DNA from: Mugil cephalus | Taxonomy: Eukaryota > Chordata > Actinopteri > Mugiliformes > Mugilidae | Length of the DNA stretch: 64,000 bases | Direction of reading: 5' to 3' | NCBI RefSeq assembly: GCF_022458985.1 | Contig: NC_061779.1 | Span: 18,769,001 to 18,833,000 of the forward strand | In this document: piece after piece, positions 25,641-38,300 of the stretch | Position numbering within the stretch: position 1 is the first letter of the stretch | Layout: each line of letters opens with the position of its first letter | Notes under the pieces: generated by a model | What the model was told of the DNA's origin: nothing | Seen by the model: only the letters and a program-made list of their open reading frames with translations | Databases searched by the model: none | Made by a program: the position numbers and the translations under genes

Positions 25641-28600
25641 TCGCAGATCTTCTGAAGGTACTTGAAAACTCAGCTTCGGTATTCGTCGGGGGCTCCAGGA
25701 CTCTAGTTGGGCCACGATCTTCCATCTCAGGGCAGCAGCTCTTGTATTGAGGCTGTTGGTTTCCCTTGGGGCTTGATTCCCAACCTCTGACTGTGAGGGT
25801 GATGAAGACATCTCCCCGCTGACCTGTCATCCTGACTATCCTTTGCCGTAGCATTGTTGTTGTATTTCAGCAATCTCTAGTTGTGATAGTTTAAAATTAC
25901 GGATGTTGGAACACTGGGCTAACAGCTGTTTCTCTGTTAGTCTTGATTGTGGGTTTCAAAGTATCCATTGGTCCCACATTCGCTGCATGTATTCCCTCTC
26001 TCTGGGATCGCTTGTGTAGTAGCATTCCAACAACTTTGTGTAGGTAGGCACTGCAGTGTATATATAACCACTTTGTGGATAGTTCAGAGGAAAGTTTCAA
26101 GACTTTGAAAACGATGGCATTGTAAGGTTTTCGCTTAAAAACCTGGAGATACAGATGGAGGTCAGGATGCAATTTGAACCTTTCTGCAGTCGGCGCCGGA
26201 GAATAATTAGATGAGGAGGATCATAGGAAAGGTCTCAGAAGTAGAATTGGTTTTGCAGCCACAGAGCCATCAGTGTCAGCGTCGCCGTGAGAAAGCAGCT
26301 GTCAACAGGTGGTCACATTTGTCACATTCTGCACTGTATAGCACTTTTTTTTTTTTTCATTTTATCTAATGGTATTTCATGTCTGTTTTTCTTATCAGAA
26401 GTGATCCTGTTTGATTTTTTCCTCTTCCAAGTATAGTGTCGTCTAAACAGACACAATACATAAATCATAGATTGAAAGGCTGTAGAGTACAATGTGTAAT
26501 CTTTGTGCATTAGTTATTGTAGACATCCCTTGTTCTGCAACTTTAATTTTATCATACCAATTTATTTTTTATATTGGGCAGGAAGACGTTTGATATATAT
26601 TATTTCACATCAGTGATAGCATGTTATGTGTGTGTGTGTGTGCGTGTAACATTGTAGCTTATTTCCAGGCCCATTGTCTGATGGTAATGTTGGTTCCTGG
26701 CTGCCATCGATTACGGTGGGATGAATGGGATGAGTGGGTGGAAGTAAAGCTGGTCACCTACAGCACGGACAGTCTGGACAACGCTACCAAGCAAGAAGTA
26801 AGGGTTACATTTATATACTAGAACACCTGTGATGGGAAGTTGCAATTAACCTCAAACACAGAAATAAAACACAGGAATAAATAGCCTTGTGCTTTCTTTA
26901 CTCTTTTTGTGTTTTGCACACAGTCATGGGAAGACACATCATAACAAGATGTGGTAACCATGACAACAAACAAGAGCGTGAGTGTTATGTTGATGGTCAG
27001 AAATAGTGATTTTTTTTTTTTAGCTTGTTGATTTATTATGGTGCCTTCAGGTCTTCCGGAGCTGAAAAGTACAAATACAGAGAACTTCCTCTGAGAGCTT
27101 GAAACTAAACTGCTGAAGTTTCTGTAACCTCTCTCAGTTTTGTCTGCATCACATTCTAGTGTAGCCTCATGACAATATCTGTATCAAAATTTGGAAACTA
27201 ACTGCTAAATGAAAAAAAGAAGAAAAAAAAAAGAAGCAGTTTTACAGTGATTCACATCTTGTGGCTTGTTTTCCACATTTAGTGGCTGCGATTTCTGCAC
27301 CTTGCTCCAGCGATGGGAACGAATCTCTTACTGTCTACCCCAAGACATCTCCTCCAGCTCCTGCAGGGATCAAATTATCAGTTATGACTGACAGAAAATG
27401 ATATTGCATTTAACCATATATATACATATACAGCATGTTTGGTAGAAAGCTGGTGTGGTAGACAAACAACACTCTTATACTACAGGCCTCAGACAGTAAC
27501 TAATGCCGTGCTTTATGACATCCATTAGCCCAAGCATAAGTGATTCAACAAGCATATGTGTTAATATTTAAACGTCTTTATCTATATATTCATCCATATT
27601 AATGGCTCAGAAGGATTATTACATCAGCGTGTCGGAGGAGCCTCCTGGATTGGCCTCTGATGTCACACCGTAAACCTTTGTGATCTTCAAACAGGATTAG
27701 GGCTTAATCTTCTTATTAAATTGTCATTCATGTGTTATACAATGCTGCAGCCCGTCTGCAAAATAAATTCCAATCTTTATTAGAAATCTCAAATGTTACC
27801 TGCGCACTTTCATCACATAAGTCTTGAAATAAAGGTAATTGATGGAGACTTTTCATGCATTTTAGATCACATGCTCTACAAGCACAGGCAAAATAAGTAA
27901 TCAATTCATAAAAACCAAGGGCGCCAAGTGTAAACGTTTCACTCGGTGTAACGCTTTAAAATTGACTGTACATCACAGCATTCAATTGATTTTCCTTGAA
28001 CACCTCTATAGGTAGGCTATCGAGTGAAGGGAATATTGAACGGCTGCTGGCTACAGGTAAAAGGAAATCCATGCATGCAGGAGGGAGATAATGAAACGGA
28101 GTGAAGTCAGACCCTTAAGGCACGTAACCAGTGACTGGCTCTGGGTCCCATGACAGTAAAGATTTTCCACCTTTAATTGAAATCTGGTTATGCTCTAGTC
28201 GTGATGGACAACTTGTAAAATAAAGGCAGCGCCTCTTCTCTTCCTGTTAATTTCAGTGACACAGAAACAGCTGCTCTGTTTTAAAGTGCTCTGACTTTTC
28301 ATCGCCATTGATCTTCGTGTCTGAGGGAGAGAACTAAGGGGTGATTGATATGACTGTGGTTGAAGGAGAAGGGGTTGTGCTGCTGGGCTCGTTACATACA
28401 CGTGCAGTTAAACTCTTTGAGTGATCATGCAGAAAGTTTGAGGTAAGGATCCATCGTGGTGTTTCTGTTGCAAGGTGACTGAAAAGAGCAAGTCAGTACT
28501 GAGGAAAATGTGCAACATTAGCCATTCTGCAGTCGTGACGCAAATGCTGCTCTGGACCACTTTCTGGATGTCCAAGACACTTCTAACATGGACTTTTTCC

Positions 28601-31600
28601 ACCTTTGGCTAAAAACTTAACTCACAAAGTCACATCTGCTTCCCTCGGAATGAGGTTTTCTTAAGAAATATTCCATCAAATCTTCTTATCTTTGTCATGT
28701 CTGCCTTCACCACTATCACTTATGCCGCTGAAAAATTAGGCCCGTCGCGCGACCAAGCATGCATAAATAATGATAATGACTTATAGGAGCTTTGATGAGG
28801 AACCATCTCTCTGTTTTTGTGGTCAAAGTGCCCTTGAAAATAATAAGGGGGTCTGAAAAATGTCTTTCTTGGAGCAATTTGTGCTCTGTTCCTTAGTTGC
28901 AGCCATACAGCTCATTATGCATTTTTTGCAGCTTTGTAACCCTAAATTGCACAGTCGCTGTAATGTGTCTGATTAATCTATTTCAATGTTGCGAATGCCT
29001 TAGAGTGCAAGAAACAGAATGCTTAATTAGTCTGAGATTAGATTTTTATAATAGGTTTCACATGAGGGGCATGTCTACGTAAGTTCCTAGAAACCCCCAG
29101 CTCATTTAACACTTCCATCACAGCCAGCGGTTCAGGAGGTGGAGGGAGATTTGCTGGGAATTCTCGTGGTTGTGGAACAGGGGCCGCGGGGATTTCTCTT
29201 GGATGCACTTTCAACTCGAAATGAGACAATTCTCTGGTCTGAAATCAAGCTTGGAAATGCACAAAAAAAAAAAAACAAAAAAAAAAACAGCTTGCACTGG
29301 TGTTGCTGGACTCTAAGTTTTCATTTGACCGCAAATGCTTTCAAGGTCCTCCACTGTCCTTTTTCGTGTCAGAGAAAAAGTGTTCGGGCAAATCCATCAT
29401 CTGTCGTCTGCTGTCAGACTCTGGGAAAAACAATTAAAGGTTCCACACACAGGTCGAGCTGCTCCAATAGTCAATGAAGCAACCTCTGTGTGTGGGCCCG
29501 GGAAAGATAGATTCATTAGGAAATGCCAGCGGAGGAGGGATGAGCATGCAAGGCAATTAAATGATCTCAGTGTATGAGATTGAGGACTCAGGGGACTGAA
29601 AAGATGAAGGGAAGAGACAACTGTTATTAAACGAAAAGTTTACGGAGCAAAGTTTGCGCCGAACGCTGTAATTATTAAGCCATCAACACAGTTAGGGTCA
29701 TGTTGTGGTGAGTGGATGGCTTATAGCCTACACTTAGACACATGCAGATATTCAGTAAACAAAGGCCCATGTTTTTGACATGCCTCCCAAGAGTCAACAG
29801 CGCGCAGTACACGCAGACACAATTTCTGTGAAAACAGATGACATAAACACATGGCATTTGGGCACAGATAATGTACGGCCACCGATGCTGCTGATGTCAT
29901 GCTGGTGCTTGAGAGTGGATGCCTGCATTAGAACGTGTGGCCAATCCGTTACCATGAATCAAACGCTCCCTTCATTAATGGTGCTTCTTGTCTACAGAGC
30001 AATCATGAAATTGTAGAGGATTGAATCCCGGTGTATATTGTTCGCTAACAATACTTGGCATGGCATTGATTTCAACAAATAGTCCTCCAGCCCTCAGGCA
30101 ACGGGATGTAGCTCATTGATGAGACATTTTATCAGGGGAAAAAAGGTCAGCTGGAGTGATTGATTCCCTCTTTTATGAGCAGTAATGCGGACTTGTGCAT
30201 TTCGAATGCTCAATCTCAGTGACATTTGCTCCAACTGGGCCATAAAAAGCCAATATAAGAGTGAGATTGAGTACTAACATCCTTATTTTTGTGTTTGAAT
30301 AGTATGCATCTATAAAACATGCCTCGTCGACTTGCATGCAGTGGAGTCCTCGGGGTCTTGGCGGAAGCTCTTTGACTCGTTGTTTATGGCCGGTGAGTGA
30401 GAGTGAGAGGAGCAGCCCCCCTTGGGGTAGCGGAGGGTATTGATTATTTGTTGAAACATTGATCCACACAGTGTAGCATGAGGCAGTGTGCCATTAATCC
30501 GGCGAACCTTCCCTTCGTGGAGAAATGTATTTTAGAAAAGGTGGTTAAATTGCAAGGTCTGAAGAAGTCAATCCAGGAGTAGCCCACAGGCAGCTAGCCA
30601 GGTGTCTGTTGCCAGCTGTTTGTCGGCTCATTGCATCCTCCAGACTGAAGTATCCCAACAGCTATGGATTGCGGAAAACAATTTTTAGATACTCACGGCC
30701 ACTGGGAGGCCCATATATCGGCGTCAGTGATGCAGTCAGATTTCTTGTAGTGCTATCATGATTTGAGATATTTGTCATATACACGATGTACCCTCCAGAT
30801 GGACAGTAGTGACACTCTGAAGAGCTGCGGATCTTCTCTGTGAGGTTACCCACTTCTGATGCCGTTCACAAACTTATGTACAGCATAAAGTTCACTTACA
30901 GAATTAATGGAAAACGCAGATTATTTATTTTATTTTATTTTTATTTTTTTATTGAAACGACAGTTGGTTTACTGATCCCAGAAGCTGAAGTATCAAACCA
31001 CTTTCGCTATAATACCATAAACACCCGTCAGCCAAATAAAGTGGAACCAAAAATGATGATGGCAAATGTTTGCAACTTTAATTGACCTTCTCTGATTCTC
31101 AGTTTACAGGCAGCCTATCCGTACTTGTAAAGCAAGCCTTTGTCAGCATCTAACCCATATGCAGTTATCCCGTGATAAATTGGGTCAACTTAACTTCATT
31201 CCATGACAAAACGCTGTCTTCTCACTATAAGCTGAACTGGCAGTTCCACTGTATTTGCGTGTGTGTATTCTTCATTCTGTTCTGCTTACATGGCAAAATT
31301 CACTTCTCAGCATGATACTGAATGATTTTGCGCATAGCTAATGCTCAACTGTAAATTCCATTAATTGTTTTAAACCCTGACATACCGGCACAATTATACC
31401 TGTCTCAGCAGTGCAGGCGAATGTATTATTGATCAAAATGTTGACTAGTTAAAGGATATCCTTCTGCGACAGGAAAGGTGGGGAGCGGGGAGATGGATGC
31501 ACAGGGCAGAAACCCATTTTCTACCTGTTCTGTTCAACTGTGATGAACTTCTCTCCCATCATCCTCTCTCTGGTCCGTCACTTTGTTCAGTTTATCGAGC

Positions 31601-32200
31601 TGACAAGATACACGGCCGACTGTCAGGTTGACTAAGTGGAGTCTTGTACTCAGTTAGAAGTGCTGTCTGAGAAAGTGAGGTCCAGCTATTCGTTAGGAAT
31701 GGTCTTAAAGCATCTATGTCATCTGCGGCCTCCTTAATCTTAATTGTCTTCCTGGAAGGTCTCAAAACCTATTGAGCAGTACTGAGTATTTAACACGTTT
31801 TTTAAACGCTGCCTTGGATCTAGCTGTAAAGTCTTGGTTTCATGCTGAAGAGAGAACTATATTTGATGCTTCTTTTTAAGCTCACTGGTTTGAATTAACA
31901 TGGACAGAGGCCATGCAGAAGATTCACAAGCTATTCAGAACGTGATTGTAAACAATTTAGAAATTTGGTTCAAAGAATAAAAGGTTATAGAGTAGGAATC
32001 CTGGTTAGTTTAAATATACCTGAGGTTTGTCAAAAACTTGACTGTAGTCTACCTGATTGTGTATAATTTGAAATGATTGGAAATATAAAAAGCGTTACTG
32101 TTCACACTAGAAGGCCACACAGTACACACTGCCAGGACAAAAAGAAACTCTCCGTAGCGATAAAGTCCCTCTAACGGAGCTCCGTATCCTGCTTACCCCT
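25641..32200. other. Intergenic, no gene recognised apart from the exon-like segment
   Basis: Contains T runs (26347, 27010), A runs (29263-29288) and non-repetitive CNE-like sequence at about 29480-29600 and 30170-30470. Overlapping open frames on both strands at 29038-29577 and 30173-30469 show no family resemblance. Confidence 0.35.
26669..26797 (+). other. Isolated exon-like segment of unknown gene
   Basis: Acceptor TTATTTCCAG, then 129 nt (43 codons, phase 0-0) open in one frame, then donor GTAAGG. The reading includes RWDEWDEWVEVKLVTYSTDS and ends NATKQE, with balanced codon use in the second half. I do not recognise the family, and no partner exon was found on either side within several kb. 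DEWDEW comes from a small tandem duplication in the DNA. It could be a lineage-specific gene exon or chance. Confidence 0.25.
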
Positions 32201-32202
32201 TA

Positions 32203-32655
32203 CAGTGAAACACGGTGGTGGAAGCATCATGGTGTATGGGACGTTTCCCATTTATAGGGACAGAGAGGCCTCTGCTCCACAGTGCAGCAAGCCTGAGACG
32301 GGGTCAACAGTTCACCTTTCACGACAACAAAAAAAGCACACAGCCAGGACATCGCTGGAATGGCTTCAGGATAAGACAGTCCTTAAGAGGCCTGGCCAAA
32401 AGCCCAGATTAAAGCCAAGTGGGAAATCTGTGGAGAAACCTGGAGGTGGCAGTTCAGACGATTCCCATGCATAATCACGGAGCTTGACAGAATCTCTTGG
32501 GAAGACTCAGATGAACTGCAGAAATCCATGTGTGCACAGCGTGCAGAGACTTACGCAAGGAAACTGGAAAGAGTGGTAATTACTGCAAAATGGCCTTCAA
32601 CAGCAGTCTGAGGGTTTTATTTTTTTTTTCTACTTTCTACTTTACCATTATGACT
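32203..32655 (+). pseudogene. Decayed Tc1-like transposase, C-terminal half
   Basis: The frame opening KHGGGSIMVYGTF is the Tc1 signature preceding the second catalytic Asp. It is followed by a deleted middle, then KHTARTSLEWLQDKTVLKRP. After a frame change the terminal block ELDRISWEDSDELQKSMC ... RAETYARKLERVV follows. The DLNP-E catalytic motif is altered to RLKPSGK, so the copy is dead. It differs from the ACACCGATCAGCC Tc1 family elsewhere in the window. Confidence 0.85.
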
Positions 32656-34590
32656 CCTAGTGTGTCCCACAGCATGTGCATTGTCTGCACACAGATCTTT
32701 AGTTGACACTCTACTAAACTGTAGCGGAGCGTGAGTGGAAATCGGTGTATACGCTGCTTTTTGTGAATACATGTACACAGTCTACATCAACAACAGTTGA
32801 TTTAGCACTTTGAATAAAACATGCTGTAAAACATCATTAGCTCCAGAGTTTCCACAGGTAAAAAGGTTGTTGATGACTTTACACTGTCCACCTTGTTGCT
32901 CCGTATTGGGCCACTTTGCCTCTTGACTGTTTTAATTTATGCCTGGGATTTGAATTGCTATTGAACATCATGGAGGCCAAGTGGTGCGAGCAATAACATG
33001 AATAATCCATTGGCAGTTCCTGTTAGACTGAAAGAGAATGCAATCTCAATCAGCAGTATACTCGGGGGAAGTGAAACCAGGCTACAGCAACATTAGCCTT
33101 TCCCTTCCCTAAAAACCGAATACGCTTTGCATTTGGAAGTTGTAAATATCCATCTTACTAAGGGCTGCACTCCGAAGGTATTCAGCACCACTGATCATTT
33201 CTCTGCATGTGCATAATCACTTCACGGAAGAAATGAAATGACCTCTTGTGAGTTTTGGTGCGGGAAGTGTACTTGCTTAACCCCTCAAAGACACTTTTGG
33301 AAGGGGAATTAAATACTGTTGAGAGTGGATCAAGTCCTTCATTAAACGTATGAACCACGGCCAGTTTATAAGCCTGCTGCGTAGCCTGTGGCATGTCAGT
33401 CAACCTCAAGTAGGAGTGTTCTACCATTCTGAACACAAGCTTTCTCTAATAAATGCATTAATCCCACTATGTTACACTCCACAGTGTACTCTACTTTACT
33501 GCTCATTAGCTTACATTGCAACAACACATCGATTGACTGCCTAATATACATATCTTTTGAAATCACTGCTGTGTGCTGGGTGGCTTTCGGCTACACATCA
33601 TGGAATACAGCTAACTTTACGTTTGTAAACTTGAAGAAATAATTCATTAAAAAAAGTGAAAGCATTTTCCCCCCACTCACTGCCCACTTAGAAATTCCTT
33701 GACACGAAAATGGATGGATATATCTAGCAGCTTTTTAGCATAGAGAGCTTTTTAAATTCATCACACAGACCTATCGCCTATTCCAGGCACGACTGTCAAT
33801 CTGCCTGTGAAATGAAGAGCCAGAGGCTAGTGACCCAGACACATCAGCTCCTTTTTTGGGTATCTAACAACACTTTCTAAAGTCTTCACATTCACACATT
33901 GATTTCTTATTTTCAGCTCGCCACTGCCTTCTAGGACATGGCTCAAACTCGCTCTTTGTGCGGAGTGAGTGGGCAACAAGTACGCGTTATGCAAAGTGGC
34001 TACGGCGGCTGGTGCAGACTTAATAAGAATACTAAATGAAATGTAACAGAGTGAGAACAGAGTGTTTCACATTAAGTCTTTAGGAATTCAGGTTGAGCAT
34101 AAAAATTATTTCATTACGCCAGAATTAATTTGCCTCATTACAAACTCATAACTGCTGTAATTGCTTCATTTTTCTCTAATGCTTTAAGAGCCATGTTTAC
34201 TTTTAAGGCAACATTAGGAACTTCCGGAGCATGACACGCACTGCGGGCTGCGACACATTGAAAATGGTAACATTTTCAAGTCGAAATTCGCTGCAAGCAC
34301 ACTGTATATATTTTAAAAAGAAGGAAACGTACACACTGTTAAAAACGTTTTTTTTAATATATATATATATATATATGTATAAAATATCATTTCACCATAC
34401 ATTTACTACATGTATCCCAGCGTTACAGTGAAACATTAAAATCACATCACATAATTTTGTTCTTATAATTTCTCAAATCGACTGTGCAAATGTTGTTAGA
34501 ACTACAGTACCTTGGAGTAAATGTCATGACCCAGCTGGCTTGATAAGAATTTCCTTTCCTTTCCTACGTGTACCAGTAACAGGTTGTGTT
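32656..34590. other. Intergenic, no gene recognised
   Basis: AT-rich, with an AT dinucleotide run at 34349-34377. GXYLT1 transcripts may extend into this stretch. Confidence 0.35.
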
Positions 34591-34596
34591 TTTATT
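34591..34596 (-). terminator. Candidate polyadenylation signal for GXYLT1
   Basis: AATAAA on the minus strand, about 750 nt past the stop codon at 35349. The intervening sequence has no recognised repeat, which fits a 3' UTR. Transcript 3' ends cannot be fixed from sequence, and longer UTRs are common for this gene. Confidence 0.35.
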
Positions 34597-35348
34597 GCCA
34601 ACGTTAATGAAATGATCACCAATCATATGCAATAACAGTGTACAGTAAACGATGCATTGAAAAAAATCCCTCATTGTAATATATGAAATGATCGATGGAG
34701 CATCAAAAGTGCTTCGTGTCCCAGATGTCGACAATAATAAATACTGATCAGACACAATGAAGTATTCTCCACGAGCACTTGTCTTGTTCTATAAATAGAA
34801 GAACATTCATTCTTACGGTGGCTGACAAGTACCTGAAAACAATGACAACCATGTCTGCGATATACTGCAATGAAAAACACACAAAATACACAACCTGCTG
34901 AATTATATTAATACTCTAATAGAATACTCTGGACAAGTCTGCATTTCCTTTTTTTACATAACCCTTAAACAATTGTACAAAGTGATTACAGGTACTGACC
35001 CAGTAAAACAAAGGAAAATAATAACACTACAACACGATTGTCTGGAACACAGGGAGTGTCCTACCTGTGGGCTATGAAGTCCAAAATCTCTGCAGGACGA
35101 AGTGCACGGTAGTGAGAAAGCACGTGTGTTCTCATTGGACAGATATTCAATGAAACATTGTCATTGGCTTCGCTTTAAAAATTCAAATCTACTCCACAGG
35201 TTATTTCTACCGTCTTAATACGAGGTTTGTGAATGAATAATTGTTCAGCATGGACCTCAGTCTGTTAGTCGACTTCGGTCCAAGTCTCTGCCATCAGAGA
35301 GACCTCAGGCACTATTCATAGTAGAAAGGTAGTGGCATGGCGAGCCCA

Positions 35349-38300
35349 TCATCTTCCCGGCGGGGCGTCCCGTTGGACGGACATGATGCTCCGTTTTAAC
35401 CTCTTGGTGAACAGGTGGCTGGCTCTGCCGCAGTAGGTGTGGGTGGTGGTCCGCAGCGACGCCTCCAGCGGCAGGAGCAGGGACGCCTCCATGTTTTCAC
35501 CAAACTGGTACTGGAAGGAAAGGGAAACATGTGCCGGAGTTCGATTTTTTTTTCTAATAACGCAGATCAGATTTTGCAGCTGCAGCCGCTTTAATTCCAA
35601 GACTTGTAATAAAAAAAATATTCCTGCGACAGTTAGAATGCAGTCAAATCACATCAAGTTGGTCACATTTGTCAGTTCGAGGCAATAACATTCTGCATTC
35701 GAGTTTTATATGTCGATCGAGGGGGTTTGGGGTGTTGAATATCTTTCTATCACCACAACTGCACACAAATGGTCTCGGTGAGGCGGCGACATAGTTACTA
35801 TGGTATTCAATTCAAATTAATGTTATTTATACAGAGTCAATAACAATAAAATTGCCCAAGATGTGTTACAGTGTCCTTCTGTGTCACAGCAAAGAAAAAA
35901 CATCCAACACTTCAGTCAGTTAATATCAGCAGCAAAGCTTTAGTCACGTAGAGTGTGCAAATAAATAAGTGGACATTCTCATTTTTTTCTTCTCATTATT
36001 ATTATTGATATACACCCACCTATTATTGGTCTAGTAAATAAGAGAAACCACTATTCTACAGCATCGTATCTGACTCCAGTTTGGCAAAGCATTAGGTTAC
36101 TCAAAACACACTTTCTTTATTATCTTTCATATAGTGCAGCAGGCCATAAAGCACCATTAACAGCCTCCTATCGATTTTTATGTGGATGTGGCTGGTGCGT
36201 TGTCCACACAGCCATCATGATGTCTCAAACTAACATCAGCACTAAAAATTTTACAACTCTTCTGTGGGCTTGGCTGGGTAATGGTAGTGCCCTTTATTGC
36301 AAGCGCCTCTGCTGGCTCAGAGAGCCCGTCTTGGGAGCCCGGCTGACTAAGGAGCTCTTGGCTGGACGGAAATGAGAGTTTCTTCCCTGAATTGCCTTCA
36401 GGACGCTGCCCACAAAGGACCGAGCTGGAACAAAGACCCAGAGAGCCGGAGCCACAGGAAGAGACGGCGCAAACGTGGAAGAAAGTATAAAACCTAATTG
36501 TACGACAAAAGCCCCGTGTCTTACATTCGTGAGCTTGCTTTCTGCTCGCTAATGACAATCCACGGCGCTCGGCTTCCTCCTGAAAATCAGGTGAGGACGG
36601 TACGTGGCGTCTGTGTGTGTTTGTGCTGTCGGAGAGACTGATGGAGGTATGAGGCCCGAGTGCCCCGTAATGAAGCCTGCTCGTTTACTTAATGGCTGAG
36701 AACATTGCCCGCGCTGATAGCGGCCAGGCTAGGCCCTGTGGCGGTAATGGATGGAGACCGGCTAATGAAGCTTCCCCTGCTCCCCCCCTCGATCGCCGCC
36801 TGCATGTTGACTGGTGCGCTGAAATCAACGAGAGCAGATCGAAGGCGAGCCGCCAGCGAAACAGCGAGAGAGCTCTCAGGATGATTTGCCTTCTCACTGA
36901 TGATGGAAGTGTGGAGGACTTTTAAGCTCGGAAAGCTGAGAGGCATTCAAAGCTAATTTGAGAGATGGCATACTTTTTTTTTAAGCCAAATTCTGTCTTC
37001 ATTTGGATGTGCCAGCAGTGTCCCGGGAGTGCTCTACTACGGGGTGGATGGTCTAGATTTTTACCAAATGTCAAGACTCATCCGGAGATCATCAGGCATT
37101 CCGAGCAAACTGCAAAGAGAGCGAAGAGGAAAAAAAAACCCAACCACGAACCCATTTTATTAACAAGTATCATCCCTATAATTAAAACCTAATACGAAGC
37201 ACTGGAACAATGACGTGTGCCTACAATAAACATGGGTTCTATAGTTTATTTTTGAATGAATCCCTAATTGACTGCCCTGCAGCCATGAACATTCCCTCAG
37301 CCAAAACCACAGTAAGTGGGTTTTAGAAAACATATTTTGATGCACAAGAGGACTCAAAAAGGACTTTTTGGGAAACGCATGGAACACTTAACTCGTATGA
37401 CTGATCAGCTGTTCCAACGTTTTTACGCATTTACAGATTCATGAAGGAAAAACAGGAAAGGTAGACGAGCTAACACTGTGTTGGTTTCGGTCTCTTCCAA
37501 ACAGAGACTGCCTTACGTTTTTAAAGAGAAGCATGATGGTCTGTACTGGAAAGCAACAATATTTAACGATAAACACAGCCAAAATGATGCCGCCCCCCCA
37601 GGTGAAGTGTTAATCGAATGCCTCAAATTACGAGAAGTATTAACTCTGCGACATCATAGTCATCATGGAGTAAAGTCTTACAGCTGACACAACTCGGAGC
37701 CAAACAGTTCCACTGGGTGAAGCCGGGCGGGGCCTGTTTGCCAGGTTTGGGAGACCCGAGACAGGATGACGGAAATGTTTAACAGGCTATTGATCAGGGC
37801 ACTGGTGGACGGAAGCGTCCATAAGAGAAAGGCAACAGCCTGGAGTGCGTATTGATAATGCAATGACTGACAAATGTTCCTCCAAACAGTCTGGTCTCCC
37901 CACGCAACTGCCCCCTAAAGAAGCAGAGGCACCAGCAAACGAAGTCAATGCGGCGACCACTAGAATAAACAAAGACTTTCAAGCGGTACTCCCTCTCGCA
38001 TTAAGTTGCCAGCCTCCCGTGTGTGGAGCATTTTACCAGAAGCTTTTAGGAAAATAAACGTGTATCAAATACAGCGAGAGAGGCAAAGCCACTGGCAGCA
38101 AACACATATTTGAGTGTTTTTAATTTCACTGCGGATTACGGCTGAAACCACAGAGTTCTGTGAGGCTGTCCCTACCTTTTGGATGGCTTCATAGACGGCA
38201 CGAAATGCTGGCTGCTTGTCATCATGATAAACTCCTCTGTTACCATGGAGAATGAAGACACCTTCTTGTTCAGCCTGTTGACAGTTGCTTCCATAGATAC

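Noticed and set aside
25399..25665. Pro/Thr-rich or Ser/Gly-rich proteins on either strand
   Set aside because: Frames within decayed Tc1 DNA.
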